Both the position numbers and the translations under genes were made by a program. From an uncultured Burkholderiales bacterium (GTDB lineage: Bacteria > Pseudomonadota > Gammaproteobacteria > Burkholderiales > Burkholderiaceae_C), in assembly GCA_937927685.1 (NCBI GenBank), contig CALBSC010000087.1:1-28356 (forward strand): a stretch of 28,356 nucleotides of DNA, given 5' to 3'. Positions 20,690 through 28,356 of this stretch are shown here, in pieces. The notes under the pieces were generated by a model, which saw only the letters and a program-made list of their open reading frames with translations, was not told where the DNA came from and made no database searches. Every line of letters begins with the position of its first letter. The stretch's first letter is position 1.

Positions 20690-21637
20690 TTACAAAGTGG
20701 GCTTTAGAGCGGTCAGGGTCTCGATAGCCCTTGATGAGGAAGGAAGCCATTGCGGTTCATGACCCTGGAACGCCCTGAATGCCAACTGCTCCAGCAGTTG
20801 TTCACTCGAACCAGTGGATGCTTTCCGCAAGATAGACGCTTGCGCATCAACATTAAGAGCGCATCCAAAAACATACGACTCCATCGCCAATACCCCATGC
20901 TGGATTCCCCCGTTAAGAACGGTCACTGGGGTCGGTATCGAGGAAGCACCTGCCGCCACCAGCAAAGGCAAAAAATGCTCCGTTGTCGGGTGTGCGCGTG
21001 TTGCGTGCGGGGCGATTTCCAGGGTCTGCTCCAAGCGGGCCATATCACCCTCGAGGACGGCTTGTCGAACCCATTCGGAGAACTCCTTTGCATAGTGAGC
21101 CTCCAGGACTTCCCCCATGCGGAACTCATAGAGGTTATGCGTGAGACTGCCTGATCCGACGATGAGCACCTCGCTCTGCGTCAGCGGTCCCAGCGCCCGC
21201 CCTAAGGCCAATGCCTTGGCTGGATCCGTATCGAACGGCAATGACACTTGAACCACTGGCACGTCTGCCTTAGGAAAAAGATGCATCAAGGGCACCCAAG
21301 CCCCATGGTCAAGGCCTCGACGTGCATCCAAACGAGCTGGAATCCCCTGAGATGCCAGGACCTGCTGGATGTGAACGGCCAGGTCGGGGGAACCCGGTGT
21401 CGGATACTGCAACGAGTACAGCGCCCGGGGAAATCCCCCAAAGTCATGGACAGTCTCGGGCCTGTCCGTTGACGTGATCTCAATGCCGTGCGTCATCCAG
21501 TGCGGCGAGACTACCACCACGGCACGGGGCTTGCCCAGCGAAATGCCCAATGCACGCAATTGGGCACCTGCCAGACCTGGCTCCAGTGCAAACGTGGGAG
21601 CACCGTGAGACACGAAGACGGAAGGCATGGGGGACAT
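20690..21637 (-). CDS. DODA-type extradiol ring-opening dioxygenase (LigB/YgiD superfamily)
   Basis: A 315-residue protein of the class III extradiol dioxygenase family. Candidate metal ligands are His11 in FVSHGAP, His46 in SPHW, and His111 in LDHGAW; VLIVGSGSLTHNLYEF and NGGIQHGVLAMESYVFG are also family-like. The family uses non-haem Fe(II) or Zn to open catechol-type rings (4,5-DOPA dioxygenase in plants, YgiD in E. coli); the substrate here is unknown. The start at 21637 has AGGA at good spacing; an alternative ATG at 21658 overlaps the doxX stop (TAATG). It lies downstream of doxX in one unit. Confidence 0.88.
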   Translation of the reverse strand: MSPMPSVFVSHGAPTFALEPGLAGAQLRALGISLGKPRAVVVVSPHWMTHGIEITSTDRPETVHDFGGFPRALYSLQYPTPGSPDLAVHIQQVLASQGIPARLDARRGLDHGAWVPLMHLFPKADVPVVQVSLPFDTDPAKALALGRALGPLTQSEVLIVGSGSLTHNLYEFRMGEVLEAHYAKEFSEWVRQAVLEGDMARLEQTLEIAPHATRAHPTTEHFLPLLVAAGASSIPTPVTVLNGGIQHGVLAMESYVFGCALNVDAQASILRKASTGSSEQLLEQLAFRAFQGHEPQWLPSSSRAIETLTALKPTL

Positions 21638-21657
21638 GATCGAATCCTGGGCAGGCA

Positions 21658-22134
21658 TTACTCGGCTTTTGCAGACAGCGACCGGTCCAACGAGACTCGG
21701 CCTGCGCCTGAAACTACCAGCGAAGCCGTGACCGTCAGTAGCGCCAATGCATACTCGTAGCCATTGCTGGCCATGAAGAAGCCTTTGTCCAAATGCACCT
21801 TGACGATGGCCACCAACATGGTGACCGCCAGAGCCAATGCAGCGGGACGCACCAGCAGGCCCAGAATCAGCGCCAGACCGCCAAAGAACTCGGCGCTGCC
21901 GGCCAGCAAGGCCATCAGATGGCCGGGCCCCAGGCCGATTGAGTCCATCCACTGGCCTGTGCCGTCCAGGCCGTAGCCACCAAACATGCCAAACAGTTTC
22001 TGGGCGCCGTGAGCGGCGAAGATGATGCCAACGGGTACACGCAAGGCAAGCGTGGCCCAGCTGTCGTCGCTGGCCAGCACACGATGGACCAGAGAGTTTT
22101 TGTCGGCGCTGATGATGTTGAGGGTTGCGGTCAT
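21658..22134 (-). CDS. DoxX family membrane protein
   Basis: A 158-residue membrane protein of the DoxX/DoxD family, with about four hydrophobic helices: ALRVPVGIIFAAHGAQKLFGMFGG, MALLAGSAEFFGGLALILGLLV, AALALAVTMLVAIVKV, YALALLTVTASLVVSGAG. The motif FAAHGAQKLFG followed by GxxEFFGGLALILGLL is diagnostic. The function is poorly defined; related proteins were linked to quinone or redox stress. AAGGA lies six bases before the ATG at 22134. It is divergent from the LysR gene and overlaps the dioxygenase gene, which suggests LysR control of the pair. Confidence 0.9.
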   Translation of the reverse strand: MTATLNIISADKNSLVHRVLASDDSWATLALRVPVGIIFAAHGAQKLFGMFGGYGLDGTGQWMDSIGLGPGHLMALLAGSAEFFGGLALILGLLVRPAALALAVTMLVAIVKVHLDKGFFMASNGYEYALALLTVTASLVVSGAGRVSLDRSLSAKAE

Positions 22135-22248
22135 GATGATTCCTTTAGAGGTTGAGACCCGCGGTGCGGGCATGGGCTCAACTATATTGATTCATAATTA
22201 CAAGATAAACTATCTATTTATAAAATTACTGTTCAATATTTTGGAACA
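22135..22248. promoter_or_regulatory. AT-rich divergent promoter region of doxX and the LysR gene
   Basis: A 114-bp, strongly AT-rich gap. Toward the LysR gene: TTACAA, 17-bp spacer, TAAAAT at about 22198-22226. Toward doxX: TTTATC, 17-bp spacer, TATAGT at about 22182-22210. A TGTTC-N9-GAACA inverted repeat sits right before the LysR ATG. The overlapping divergent promoters fit LysR autoregulation with activation of doxX. Confidence 0.45.
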
Positions 22249-23148
22249 ATGGACAAATTCCAAGAGATGCGGGTCTTCACCGCCGTAGTGGATGCAGCCA
22301 GCTTTGTGGCGGCAGGAGACGCCCTCGGCATGTCCAAAGCTGCTGTGTCGCGTTACGTCTCCGAGCTGGAGCAACGTTTGGGGGTCAGGTTGATGCACCG
22401 CACAACCCGCAAACTCTCGCTCACCCCTGAGGGCGAGGTGTTTCTGGCACGCTGTCGGGACATTCTGTCCAGTATCGAGGCCTCAGAGGCGGAGATCTCC
22501 ACACGGCGGGTGACCGCCAGCGGACTGCTGAAGCTGAGCGTGCCGGTGAGCTTTGGGATTCGTCACCTAGCGCCCCTGTGGAGCGAGTTCCTGGACCAGC
22601 ACCCTCAGGTCACGCTGGATGTGCAGTTGTCCGACCGGGTCATCGACCTGGTGGACGAGGGATTTGACTTGGGTGTGCGAATCGCGCACTTACCCGACTC
22701 CTCCTTGATTTCGCGGCGTTTGGCGTCCACGCGCTTGGTGCTGTGCGCGTCGCCCAGCTATCTCAAGCGGCGAGGCACACCTCAACACCCTGCCGAGTTG
22801 ATACAGCACGATGTCCTGAGTTACAGCCTCATGTCGATGGGTGATTTGTGGCAATTCATGGGACCGCAGGGAGCGGTGAGCGTCAAAGTACGCCCACGCA
22901 TGTGGTCCAACAACGGTGACACTTGTATTGCTGCTGCCTTGCAGGGGGCTGGCATTCAACTTCAACCAACGTTCTTGATCGAGCAGCACTTGTCCAGCGG
23001 CAAGCTGGTGGAGATTCTTCCGCAATTTCGCTCGGTGGAGTTGGATATCTATGCTGTCTACCCGAGCAGAAAATTCGTTTTACCCAAGGTCCGAGCTATG
23101 GTTGAGTTTCTTTCACTGAAACTCGCATCAAAACTCTCAAAGCGCTAG
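22249..23148 (+). CDS. LysR-family transcriptional regulator
   Basis: A 299-residue regulator. The N-terminal winged helix is MDKFQEMRVFTAVVDAASFVAAGDALGMSKAAVSRYVSELEQRLGVRLMHRTTRKLSLTPEGEVFLARCRDI (about residues 1-70), followed by an effector-binding domain of type 2 periplasmic-binding form: LLKLSVPVSFGIRHLAPLW, DLVDEGFDLGVRIAHLPDSSLISRRL. It is divergent from the doxX-dioxygenase pair, the classical LysR arrangement, so it probably controls that pair in response to a small aromatic or redox-active ligand. The ligand cannot be read from the sequence. Confidence 0.95.
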   Translation: MDKFQEMRVFTAVVDAASFVAAGDALGMSKAAVSRYVSELEQRLGVRLMHRTTRKLSLTPEGEVFLARCRDILSSIEASEAEISTRRVTASGLLKLSVPVSFGIRHLAPLWSEFLDQHPQVTLDVQLSDRVIDLVDEGFDLGVRIAHLPDSSLISRRLASTRLVLCASPSYLKRRGTPQHPAELIQHDVLSYSLMSMGDLWQFMGPQGAVSVKVRPRMWSNNGDTCIAAALQGAGIQLQPTFLIEQHLSSGKLVEILPQFRSVELDIYAVYPSRKFVLPKVRAMVEFLSLKLASKLSKR

Positions 23149-23410
23149 AGGCGCCCGAACGATAAGCGCTGAATCTGCAAGCGGTTGCCGCATGGACATG
23201 TTTCCTCACGCTTGACTCAACTGCTCCACCAGTTGTTCTCTCGAACTCATCGCTGTTTTTCCGCATGAATGCTGGGTTCTCTTGCGATATTTTGTGAAGT
23301 GTCAGGGCAATAAAGCGCCTCTATTCTTCAAGGGTTTTCCCCAGTTTTAGATGGCTAACCACCATGCTGGAATGCAACAGATACATTACTCTTTTTTAGG
23401 TCTCACGCAC

Positions 23411-24526
23411 ATGAGTTTGCCCCCCAGTCACTCCACTAAAGCACAGACACTTACACCACCTTCTCGTCACCGTACGGCACTGGTGGCATGCCTGACGCTG
23501 GTCATAACAGCGCTTACGGGGTGTTCACACATTTCATCCATTATCGGCAGTGACAAAAACTCCATCAGCGTCTCAGAGGTTGGAAGTTTCCACATTGGCG
23601 GTCGTCAAGTCACCTTGTCTGGATTGCCCACACGAGAAATTGTTTTCACACCCGGTAGCCCGCCCTTCAAGGTCAACCCGAATGGAGATTTCGAGGCTGA
23701 GCAGATGTACGTCCAGTACATCAAACAATCCAACCCCAAAGGTAAGTACCCAATGCTCATGTGGCATGGCGGCGGCTTGTCTGGAGTTACCTGGGAGAGC
23801 AAACCCGATGGCGGGCCTGGGTGGCAACAGTTTTTCCTAAAGGCTGGACATGATGTCTATGTCTCCGATGCCGTGGAACGTGGTCGCGCCTCCTGGTCCA
23901 GATATCCAGAAATTTTCAAATCAGAGCCTTTCTTCAGAACAAAGAAGGAAGCGTGGGAGTTGTTCCGTATTGGCCCTGCTGACTCATATCAGACCGATGC
24001 GTCCATGCGTGTCAAATATCCTGATACCCAATTTAACGTGTCAGCCTTTGACCAATTTGGGAAGCAAGGTATTCCACGCTGGGCCACCAACGATGCGGCC
24101 ACACAGAATGCTTATAACGAGTTGGTGCAAAAGGTATGCCCCTGCATCATTGTTGTCCACTCCCAAGGCGGTAATTTCGCATTCAATGCAGCGCTGAAGG
24201 CGCCTGACAAAATCAAAGCCGTGATTGCTGTTGAGCCATCTGGCGCTCCAGATCCGACCAAGGTGAGTCTGAGCGCGCTTAAGTCAGTGCCACATCTGTT
24301 TGTCTGGGGCGATTACATTGATCGCACGCCGTTTTGGAAGGGAGTTAGCAACAATCTGAGTAACTACAGCAAGGCCTTGAAAGACCAAGGTGGAACCTCG
24401 GACTGGTTGGATCTACCGGCTCAAGGTATCTCGGGTAACTCTCACATGCTGATGATGGACAAGAACTCTGATTTGATTGCCGGCCGAATTCAATCCTGGA
24501 TTGAAAAACAAGGACTGATCCGCTAA
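23411..24526 (+). CDS. Lipoprotein alpha/beta hydrolase (esterase-like)
   Basis: A 371-residue exported hydrolase. It has a lipoprotein signal: basic PPSRHRT, a hydrophobic core ALVACLTLVITALTGC with lipobox LTGC (Cys38). Catalytic features: MLMWHGGGLSGVTWE (oxyanion HGGG), VVHSQGGNFAFNAAL (nucleophile Ser in HSQGG), HLFVWGDYIDRTPFW (acid region) and GNSHMLMMDKN (His). It should act at the cell envelope on an ester or a related bond. ATG 23411 is favoured over 23351 because it gives a shorter, typical signal peptide. It lies 122 bp before the TRAP transporter genes on the same strand and might supply their substrate. Confidence 0.87.
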   Translation: MSLPPSHSTKAQTLTPPSRHRTALVACLTLVITALTGCSHISSIIGSDKNSISVSEVGSFHIGGRQVTLSGLPTREIVFTPGSPPFKVNPNGDFEAEQMYVQYIKQSNPKGKYPMLMWHGGGLSGVTWESKPDGGPGWQQFFLKAGHDVYVSDAVERGRASWSRYPEIFKSEPFFRTKKEAWELFRIGPADSYQTDASMRVKYPDTQFNVSAFDQFGKQGIPRWATNDAATQNAYNELVQKVCPCIIVVHSQGGNFAFNAALKAPDKIKAVIAVEPSGAPDPTKVSLSALKSVPHLFVWGDYIDRTPFWKGVSNNLSNYSKALKDQGGTSDWLDLPAQGISGNSHMLMMDKNSDLIAGRIQSWIEKQGLIR

Positions 24527-24648
24527 TCGTTTTTGTAGAAAAATATTTCTGTAGCTGTTAGCCATGGCGCTAAAATGAAAACTGAATCTTAGAGTTGGCG
24601 TCGGGTCAAATCAGCGTCCGATAGATAACAATTAAACGAGGAGACTTC

Positions 24649-25635
24649 ATGTTCACCACTATTCGTAGTTTTAAGCTTTTACTAGGTTTATTGGCTGTTG
24701 CCACCCTGAACCTGTACGCATCCGCAACTTCAGCTCAGGTCATCACACTCAAGATGGCCCATGTCTACCCGCCCGGCAACATTTGGTACGACACTGCTGA
24801 AGCTTATGCAAAAGGCGTCGAAACGAAGAGTGGCGGAAAGGTCAAGATTCAGATTGCTCATAGCGGCTCCACAGGTGATTGGCCTGCCAGCATCGAGGGA
24901 CTGAAAATTGGCACTAATGATATCGTGCTGCAAAGCGTGGGCACTCTTGATCGTTACGGCTTGGTGGCCGGCATAGAGGCCTATCCCTACCTGATGCGTG
25001 ATATCGATCATTTCCGCAAGGTTTACTATGGGCCGGTGGGTGCGGAGTTGTTTGACGAAATCGCTAAGAAAACTTCCTTCCGCATCATTGGTGCAGGCTA
25101 CCGTGGGATGCGTCACATGACCTCTAACAAACCAGTCCGCAATCTGGCTGATGTCAAAGGTATCAAGCTGCGCGTGCCGCCTCTTAAGATGTACCGCATG
25201 ACCTGGGACATGTTAGGGGCATCCACAGTCCCCATGGGCGTTGCCGAATTGTTCACTTCGATGCAACAAGGCGTTGTAGACGGCCAGGAGAACCCCTTGG
25301 AAATCGTGGAATCGATGAAGTACAACGAGGTGCAAAAGTACACCATTGAAACCGCGCACGTGAGCGGCGCCATGACCTGGATCTATCATGAGCCACGCCT
25401 CAAGCGCCTTCCTGCTGATGTACAAGCCCTGCTAAAGAGTGAGGGCGAATCCGCCATGCTTGCCGCTACCGAACGCATGCTTAGGACCGAAGGCGAGATC
25501 AAGTCTCGCCTGCAAGCCCAGGGTATGCAATTCATCCAGGTGGACCGTGCAGCATTTGCAAATGCCCTGAGTGGCATGTCCAAGGAGTTTCCTGATTTAG
25601 CGCCATGGGTAGCCAAGGTCCAGGCAGTCAAATAA
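24649..25635 (+). CDS. dctP: TRAP transporter solute-binding protein
   Basis: A 328-residue periplasmic receptor. It has a signal peptide (about residues 1-29, hydrophobic core KLLLGLLAVATLNLYASATSAQ). The TRAP/DctP fold is shown by TLKMAHVYPPGN, IQIAHSGSTGDWPASIEGLKIGTNDIVLQS, GYRGMRHMTSNKPVRNLADVKGIKLRVPP and the family motif FTSMQQGVVDGQENP. Arg175 in LRVP is the conserved residue that usually clamps the carboxylate of the substrate. A strong GAGGAG ribosome site precedes the ATG. It is first in the dctPQM-SDR operon. The exact substrate is unknown; organic acids are the usual cargo. Confidence 0.95.
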   Translation: MFTTIRSFKLLLGLLAVATLNLYASATSAQVITLKMAHVYPPGNIWYDTAEAYAKGVETKSGGKVKIQIAHSGSTGDWPASIEGLKIGTNDIVLQSVGTLDRYGLVAGIEAYPYLMRDIDHFRKVYYGPVGAELFDEIAKKTSFRIIGAGYRGMRHMTSNKPVRNLADVKGIKLRVPPLKMYRMTWDMLGASTVPMGVAELFTSMQQGVVDGQENPLEIVESMKYNEVQKYTIETAHVSGAMTWIYHEPRLKRLPADVQALLKSEGESAMLAATERMLRTEGEIKSRLQAQGMQFIQVDRAAFANALSGMSKEFPDLAPWVAKVQAVK

Positions 25636-25637
25636 AA

Positions 25638-26153
25638 ATGCCGATATCCGCCAGCAGTCGTGAGCGCTGCATAAGTGCTATCGAGCGATCCCTGGATGGC
25701 CTCCTGGCTCTCGGTATCCTTGTTATGGCTGTTTCAATGGCTTGGCAGGTCATCGGCCGATACGCGTTTGGTCGCGCACCAGGTTGGAGCGAAGAGCTAT
25801 GTCGCTTTCTGATGCTCTGGGTAACCATGCTTGGCTCGGCAGCCGTTTTGCGCCGAGGTGGGCATTTGACCGTTACTTCGCTGCTTGATGTGCTCCCAGC
25901 GCGCGCTCGAGTGATCATGCTCGCACTCCGTGATGCCCTCATGGTGGGATCTTGCGGATTGCTTGCTTGGCAGGGTTGGTTGTTCTCTGAGCTTAATAGC
26001 GCACAAGACTCGGCAGCCATGGAGATCCCCATGACTTGGCCATATGCAGCCATTCCCGTAGGGTCTGGGTTTATCCTGCTGATGGTGATAGCAGCGCGAC
26101 TGTTAGGAACGCCCTTTCTGATGCAAACTGAAGACGGCGAGGGCGTGTTGTGA
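25638..26153 (+). CDS. dctQ: TRAP transporter small membrane subunit
   Basis: A 171-residue membrane protein with about four hydrophobic segments (LLALGILVMAVSMAWQVIGRYAFG, LCRFLMLWVTMLGSAAVLRRG, ALRDALMVGSCGLLAWQGWLF, WPYAAIPVGSGFILLMVIAARLL). APGWSEELCRFLMLWVTMLGSA is the DctQ signature. DctQ pairs with DctM to form the membrane part of the Na+-driven transporter. The ATG at 25638 is two bases after the dctP stop; the ribosome site is poor, so coupling to dctP translation is likely. It overlaps dctM by GTGA. Confidence 0.92.
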   Translation: MPISASSRERCISAIERSLDGLLALGILVMAVSMAWQVIGRYAFGRAPGWSEELCRFLMLWVTMLGSAAVLRRGGHLTVTSLLDVLPARARVIMLALRDALMVGSCGLLAWQGWLFSELNSAQDSAAMEIPMTWPYAAIPVGSGFILLMVIAARLLGTPFLMQTEDGEGVL

Positions 26154-27439
26154 CAGGCCTAGCCCTGGTCATTGCCATTGCCTTGGTTGTGTGCCTGCTC
26201 TTAGCTATCCCCGTAGCCTTTAGCCTCATCCTCACGGGGGTGGTCGCCATGCTGTGGGTGGGTGACATCCCTCTTATGGCATTGCCTCAACAGATTATTG
26301 CCGGGGTCGACAGCCTGTTGTTGCTGGCCATTCCCTTTTTTCTGCTGGCCGGCGACTTGATGAACAGTGGCGGAATCACTACACGATTGCTGGACTTCAC
26401 CAACGCATTGGTGGGCCGCTTCCGGGGTGGACTGGCCTTAAGCAACGTGGTCTCAGCCACTGTTATGTCTGGTATTTCGGGTTCTGCAGTGGCAGATACC
26501 AGTGCTCTGGGTCGCGTGCTCATCCCAGCCATGGTCCGGGAAGGTTATTCGCGCGGCTTTTCAGCTGCGCTGACTGGCGTAGCCAACATTGTCGGTCCCA
26601 TCATTCCGCCGTCGATCACATTTGTACTAATTGGTGTGCTGACCAACCTATCGATCAGCAAACTGTTTATGGCTGGCATTCTGCCGGGCATTCTGTACAG
26701 CGTTGCAATCGGCGTTGCGGCCTACGTAATTTGCCGTCGGCGTGGTTATCCTGCACGACCCGGAGCGACCCTTGCCGAGGTCTGGCAGACGTTCAAACGG
26801 TCGATCTGGTCGCTGATGATGCCCATTTTTATTCTGGTAGGCATTCGAACAGGCATCTTCAATGTGACGGAATGTTCGGTCATGGCCGTGCTCTACGCAT
26901 TAGTCATCGGCGGTATGGTCTATCGCGAACTCACGCTCAAAGATGTGATGAATGCCTTGATCCGCACGGGACGCGCCACGGCAGTATTGATGATCGTGCT
27001 TGGCGGGGCCCAGGTAGTGGCCTGGTTGCTGGCCTATCAAAACATTCCCCAGGCTGTGGCCGACTGGATGCTAACAGCGGTTCAGCACCCTTGGCTTTTT
27101 TTGCTGGTTGTCAACGTGCTGTTGCTGCTGGTGGGCACCTTCATGGAAAATGGTCCTGCACTGGTAGTTCTAGCACCTGTGCTGTACCCTATTGCAGCAA
27201 AGTTCGGTATCGACCCTTATCATTTTTCAATGATAGTGGCGCTCAACCTCGTTCTAGGGTTGATCACCCCGCCCGTAGCTATCAGCCTCTCGATTGGTGC
27301 GGTCATCGCAAATGCCCCGTCACGCGAAGTTACGCGTGAGGCCATGCCCTTGTTTGGTGTGGCTGTTCTGGTGCTGATGCTTGTGACCTATGTGCCGCAA
27401 ATCAGCCTGTTCATTCCTCATGTGATGGGAATCAAATGA
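26150..27439 (+). CDS. dctM: TRAP transporter large permease subunit
   Basis: A 429-residue polytopic membrane protein (about 11-13 hydrophobic segments). DctM features: LLLAIPFFLLAGDLMNSGGITTRLLDFTNALVGRFRGGLALSNVVSATVMSGISGSAVADTSALGRVLIPAM, GVANIVGPIIPPSITFVLIG, and MENGPALVVLAPVLYPIAAKFGIDPYHFSMIVALNLVLGLITPPVAISLSIG near the end. The protein carries out Na+-coupled import of the ligand delivered by DctP. It begins at GTG 26150, overlapping the dctQ stop; GAGGG precedes the start at good spacing. The SDR gene overlaps its stop by ATGA. Confidence 0.96.
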   Translation: MTGLALVIAIALVVCLLLAIPVAFSLILTGVVAMLWVGDIPLMALPQQIIAGVDSLLLLAIPFFLLAGDLMNSGGITTRLLDFTNALVGRFRGGLALSNVVSATVMSGISGSAVADTSALGRVLIPAMVREGYSRGFSAALTGVANIVGPIIPPSITFVLIGVLTNLSISKLFMAGILPGILYSVAIGVAAYVICRRRGYPARPGATLAEVWQTFKRSIWSLMMPIFILVGIRTGIFNVTECSVMAVLYALVIGGMVYRELTLKDVMNALIRTGRATAVLMIVLGGAQVVAWLLAYQNIPQAVADWMLTAVQHPWLFLLVVNVLLLLVGTFMENGPALVVLAPVLYPIAAKFGIDPYHFSMIVALNLVLGLITPPVAISLSIGAVIANAPSREVTREAMPLFGVAVLVLMLVTYVPQISLFIPHVMGIK

Positions 27440-28266
27440 CCACTTCCGAACACCCCCCTGCTCCGCTCCATTCCACCGAACCCGCATTGGCGGGTCGGGT
27501 TGCGCTGGTCTTTGGTGCTGGCTCTTGCGCTCCGGGTTGGGGCAACGGCAAATCCACCGCCGTGACGTATGCACGAGCAGGCGCAATTGTGATTGCTATC
27601 GACATCCGCGAGGACGCTGCACGCGAGACACAAGCCCTAATCCTCGCCGACGGTGGTACATGTGAGGTGGCGGTCTGCGATGTCACGTCTTCGCCCGATG
27701 TGAAGACGGTGGTCGATGACGTGATGAACCGCCATGGCCGCATCGACGTCCTGCATAACAACGTGGGCATCACGGCCATGGGGGGAGTGCTGGTGGAAAC
27801 TGAGGAGAGTTGGCACCACATCATCAACACCAACCTCACCAGTGCGTTCTTCACTTGCAAACACACATTGCCGCACATGATAGCGCGGGGCAAGGGAGCT
27901 ATTGTCAACGTCTCGTCGCTGGCGGCGATTCGATATGCCTACCCGTATGCTTCTTACCAGGCCAGCAAGGCAGGATTGAACCAGTTGACGCAAAGCATCG
28001 CCATCCAGCATGCCAGCAAAGGGATTCGCGCCAATGTGATCATGCCCGGCCTAATGGACACCCCGTTGGTGTATCAGCAAATTGCCGGTCAATACGGTAG
28101 CGTGGATGAAATGAGAGCAGCACGAGCATCCAAACCACCCATGGCCCGCCAGGGGACAGGCTGGGATATCGCCAATGCTGCGTTATTTCTGGCCAGTGAT
28201 GCATCAGCCTACATTACCGGCGTGTGCTTGCCAGTGGATGGTGGGTTGAGCTGTGTGTCAAATTGA
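27436..28266 (+). CDS. Short-chain dehydrogenase/reductase
   Basis: A 276-residue NAD(P)-dependent oxidoreductase of the classical SDR type. The nucleotide-binding glycine loop is unusual: LVFGAGSCAPGWGNGK (residues 24-39) has an insertion between the glycines compared with the normal TGxxxGxG. Other motifs are standard: NNVG (108-111), catalytic Ser161 in NVSSLAA, and Tyr174/Lys178 in YQASK, with AxxMPG after it. It overlaps dctM by ATGA, so it is co-expressed with the transporter and probably oxidises a hydroxyl group of the imported compound or an early product. The substrate is unknown. Confidence 0.92.
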   Translation: MTTSEHPPAPLHSTEPALAGRVALVFGAGSCAPGWGNGKSTAVTYARAGAIVIAIDIREDAARETQALILADGGTCEVAVCDVTSSPDVKTVVDDVMNRHGRIDVLHNNVGITAMGGVLVETEESWHHIINTNLTSAFFTCKHTLPHMIARGKGAIVNVSSLAAIRYAYPYASYQASKAGLNQLTQSIAIQHASKGIRANVIMPGLMDTPLVYQQIAGQYGSVDEMRAARASKPPMARQGTGWDIANAALFLASDASAYITGVCLPVDGGLSCVSN

Positions 28267-28356
28267 GATCGCATCACTATGCTCAGTAAAAATAGCTCGT
28301 ATGGCATTCCCCCAAATCCATAGACACTTTTCATAGCGCAGTTTGACGCTGGCGCT

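Noticed and set aside
1..28356. tRNA or rRNA genes
   Set aside because: None recognised by eye on either strand; no tRNA-like attachment target seen next to the recombinase.

Overview
The window looks like a betaproteobacterial (probably Comamonadaceae-type) chromosome carrying the packaging, replication and integration part of a tailed-phage prophage (about 1-19,440), followed by ordinary host genes (about 19,441-28,356). The assignment rests on a very Comamonadaceae-like HU protein, DctPQM/TRAP-plus-SDR catabolic genes, a LysR-DoxX-dioxygenase cluster and moderate GC. No database search was possible, so the taxon is an inference.

Phage part, left to right. A large terminase subunit runs off the left edge (minus strand). 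A higB-higA toxin-antitoxin pair and a small Cys-rich ORF lie on the opposite strand between it and the small terminase. Next are a winged-helix regulator, an HNH endonuclease, a divergent conserved small gene (plus) and a ParB-methyltransferase fusion (minus) facing another small gene (plus). From 5,442 to 12,814 a tightly overlapped minus-strand early operon reads, in transcription order: excisionase/AlpA-like HTH, unknown, Sak4-like RecA-fold ATPase, SSB-like protein, DUF6511-like protein, Cas4-like Fe-S nuclease, small protein, P4-type primase-helicase, RuvC-like resolvase, small protein, DUF6362-like protein. An array of TGCGTC repeats between primase and resolvase is a candidate origin.

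A separate minus-strand unit (16,583-12,964) has its own promoter and terminator: a LexA-like self-cleaving repressor, a 420-aa protein of unknown function, a translationally coupled 318-aa zinc-ribbon/winged-helix protein, and a small serine hydrolase. It is the best candidate in the window for an undescribed system. It is followed on the plus strand by the integration cassette: a small ORF, a DUF2924 protein, a large serine recombinase and a recombinase-associated HTH protein, all overlapping.

Host part: an XRE-type coiled-coil regulator, HU with a GTG start and a clean terminator, a 2x[4Fe-4S] ferredoxin, a DODA/LigB-type dioxygenase with DoxX divergent from a LysR regulator, a lipoprotein alpha/beta hydrolase, and a dctP-dctQ-dctM-SDR operon that probably imports and oxidises an organic acid or similar carboxylate.
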